Assembly (NCBI GenBank): GCA_016783225.1
Contig: JADHWZ010000037.1
Span: 1 to 13,891 of the forward strand
Length of the DNA stretch: 13,891 nucleotides
Direction of reading: 5' to 3'
Source: Dehalococcoidia bacterium
GTDB lineage: Bacteria > Chloroflexota > Dehalococcoidia > GIF9 > UBA5620
Numbering within the stretch: position 1 is the stretch's first letter; the number at the start of each line of letters is the position of its first letter. The notes under the pieces are model-generated. The model was not told the origin of the DNA. It made no database searches and saw nothing but the letters and a program-made list of their open reading frames with translations. The translations under genes were made by a program, and so were the position numbers. Positions 13,136-13,891 of this stretch are shown here, piece by piece.

Positions 13136-13891
13136 ATGGGAGGACCTTTGAGTGAATACAGAATACTAGATTTGTCCCGGGCTATAGCCGGACCCTACGG
13201 CGCGATGCTTCTGGGTGACCTGGGGGCTGAGGTCATAAAGATCGAGCCCCCGGGCGGAGAGGTCAGTCGCATATTCCCCGGCCCCAACCATGAAGGGGAA
13301 TCATTCTACTATTTGGCCTTCAATCGCAACAAAAAGGCGTTGACTTTGGATCTGGGTACGCCTTCGGGGAGAGACGTCTTTTACGACCTGGTCAAAGTCT
13401 CTGACGTGGTATGGGACAATTTCCGCCCCGAGGTAATGGAAAGGCTCGGGGCTGATTATGAGACCGTGAAAAAGATCAACCCAAGGATCATTTCGTGCTC
13501 CATAAGCGGATATGGTTCAACCGGACCCTACGTGTACCGCCCTTCAGTAGATGTAGTGGTTCAAAGTATGGCTGGAACGGTCAGTACGACAGGCGAAACA
13601 GGGGGCCGCCCAACGAAATCTGGTTTCCCTGCTGCTGACATACTGGGGGGACTATTTGGCGCTTTAGGAGTAAGCTCCGCTCTAGCCTATCGTGAACGCA
13701 CGGGAGAGGGACAAAGGATTGACCTAGGTCTACTCGATTGTATGATGTCGGCAATGGCGTACGAGTTCTCGTACCATTTGTTGTCCGGGATCGTTCCCCC
13801 GCCTATGGGCTCAGGGCACCTGGCGCTGATACCATATGGAGTCTACAAATGCAAAGACGGGTATGTCGCCATCGGTCCCTCCTGGCCCAGG
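13136..13891 (+). CDS. CaiB/BaiF family (family III) CoA-transferase, 3' end outside window
   Basis: The frame is open for 252 codons to the window edge; the family is usually about 390-410 residues, so roughly 60% is visible. Family III enzymes move CoA between a donor thioester and a carboxylic acid through an aspartyl-CoA anhydride. Visible hallmarks: ILDLSRAIAGPYGAMLLGDLGAEVIKIEPP, residues 10-39, read in parts (ILDLSRAIAGP; LGDLGAEVIKIEPPG); FNRNKKALTLDL (62-73), VSDVVWDNFRPEVMERLG (88-105), ISCSISGYGSTGPY (119-132), and SGFPAADILGG (162-172), whose D168 corresponds to the catalytic Asp of formyl-CoA transferase. GEGQRIDLGLLD (190-201) follows. ATG has AAGGGAG six bases upstream, next to the stop codon of the mutase small subunit. 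In this operon it likely activates the acid handled by the mutase or recycles CoA from its product (inference). Confidence 0.93.
   Translation, partial: MGGPLSEYRILDLSRAIAGPYGAMLLGDLGAEVIKIEPPGGEVSRIFPGPNHEGESFYYLAFNRNKKALTLDLGTPSGRDVFYDLVKVSDVVWDNFRPEVMERLGADYETVKKINPRIISCSISGYGSTGPYVYRPSVDVVVQSMAGTVSTTGETGGRPTKSGFPAADILGGLFGALGVSSALAYRERTGEGQRIDLGLLDCMMSAMAYEFSYHLLSGIVPPPMGSGHLALIPYGVYKCKDGYVAIGPSWPR

Overview
The window is bacterial chromosomal DNA of moderate GC content, with strong AGGAGG-type ribosome binding sites. Its content is mostly acyl-CoA and organic-acid catabolism: a biotin-dependent carboxyltransferase, an acyl-CoA dehydrogenase, an MmgE/PrpD protein, a crotonase, a split B12-dependent acyl-CoA mutase and a family III CoA-transferase. 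This mix fits an uncultivated bacterium that degrades branched acids, for example in Chloroflexota or Desulfobacterota, but the sequence alone does not settle the lineage. I saw no tRNA, rRNA, CRISPR array, insertion sequence or phage gene.

Layout. Bases 1-1055 (+) hold the 3' part of a propionyl/methylmalonyl-CoA-type carboxyltransferase subunit cut by the window edge. A structured spacer (1056-1333) follows, with competing hairpins and a possible 59-aa antisense ORF. Bases 1334-2602 (+) encode a membrane-anchored M28-family metallopeptidase. A convergent gap separates it from a class C beta-lactamase-like serine hydrolase (2909-4060, -). After a featureless 355-bp gap, an acyl-CoA dehydrogenase gene (5071-6234, -) is followed closely by an XRE-cupin regulator gene (4416-5057, -). 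Then comes a 603-bp divergent spacer carrying a perfect 20-bp palindrome that runs into a second inverted repeat.

From 6838 to the window end, six + strand genes form an apparent operon: MmgE/PrpD, crotonase, a 644-codon radical SAM-PDZ-DUF512-like protein, mutase large subunit, mutase cobalamin-binding subunit, and a CaiB/BaiF CoA-transferase running off the edge. After the first 97-bp gap, spacings are short or overlapping.

How they may work together (inference): the CoA-transferase would activate a carboxylic acid, MmgE/PrpD and the crotonase would handle (de)hydration or isomerisation, and the two-piece mutase would rearrange the carbon skeleton. The dehydrogenase and carboxyltransferase could feed into or drain the same pathway. 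The two most unusual genes are the radical SAM protein, which has a duplicated N-terminal module and an uncommon domain order, and the mutase large subunit, which keeps the general fold motifs but has lost several hallmark motifs of methylmalonyl-CoA mutase. Together they suggest an uncharacterised B12-dependent acyl-CoA rearrangement module with a dedicated radical SAM partner.
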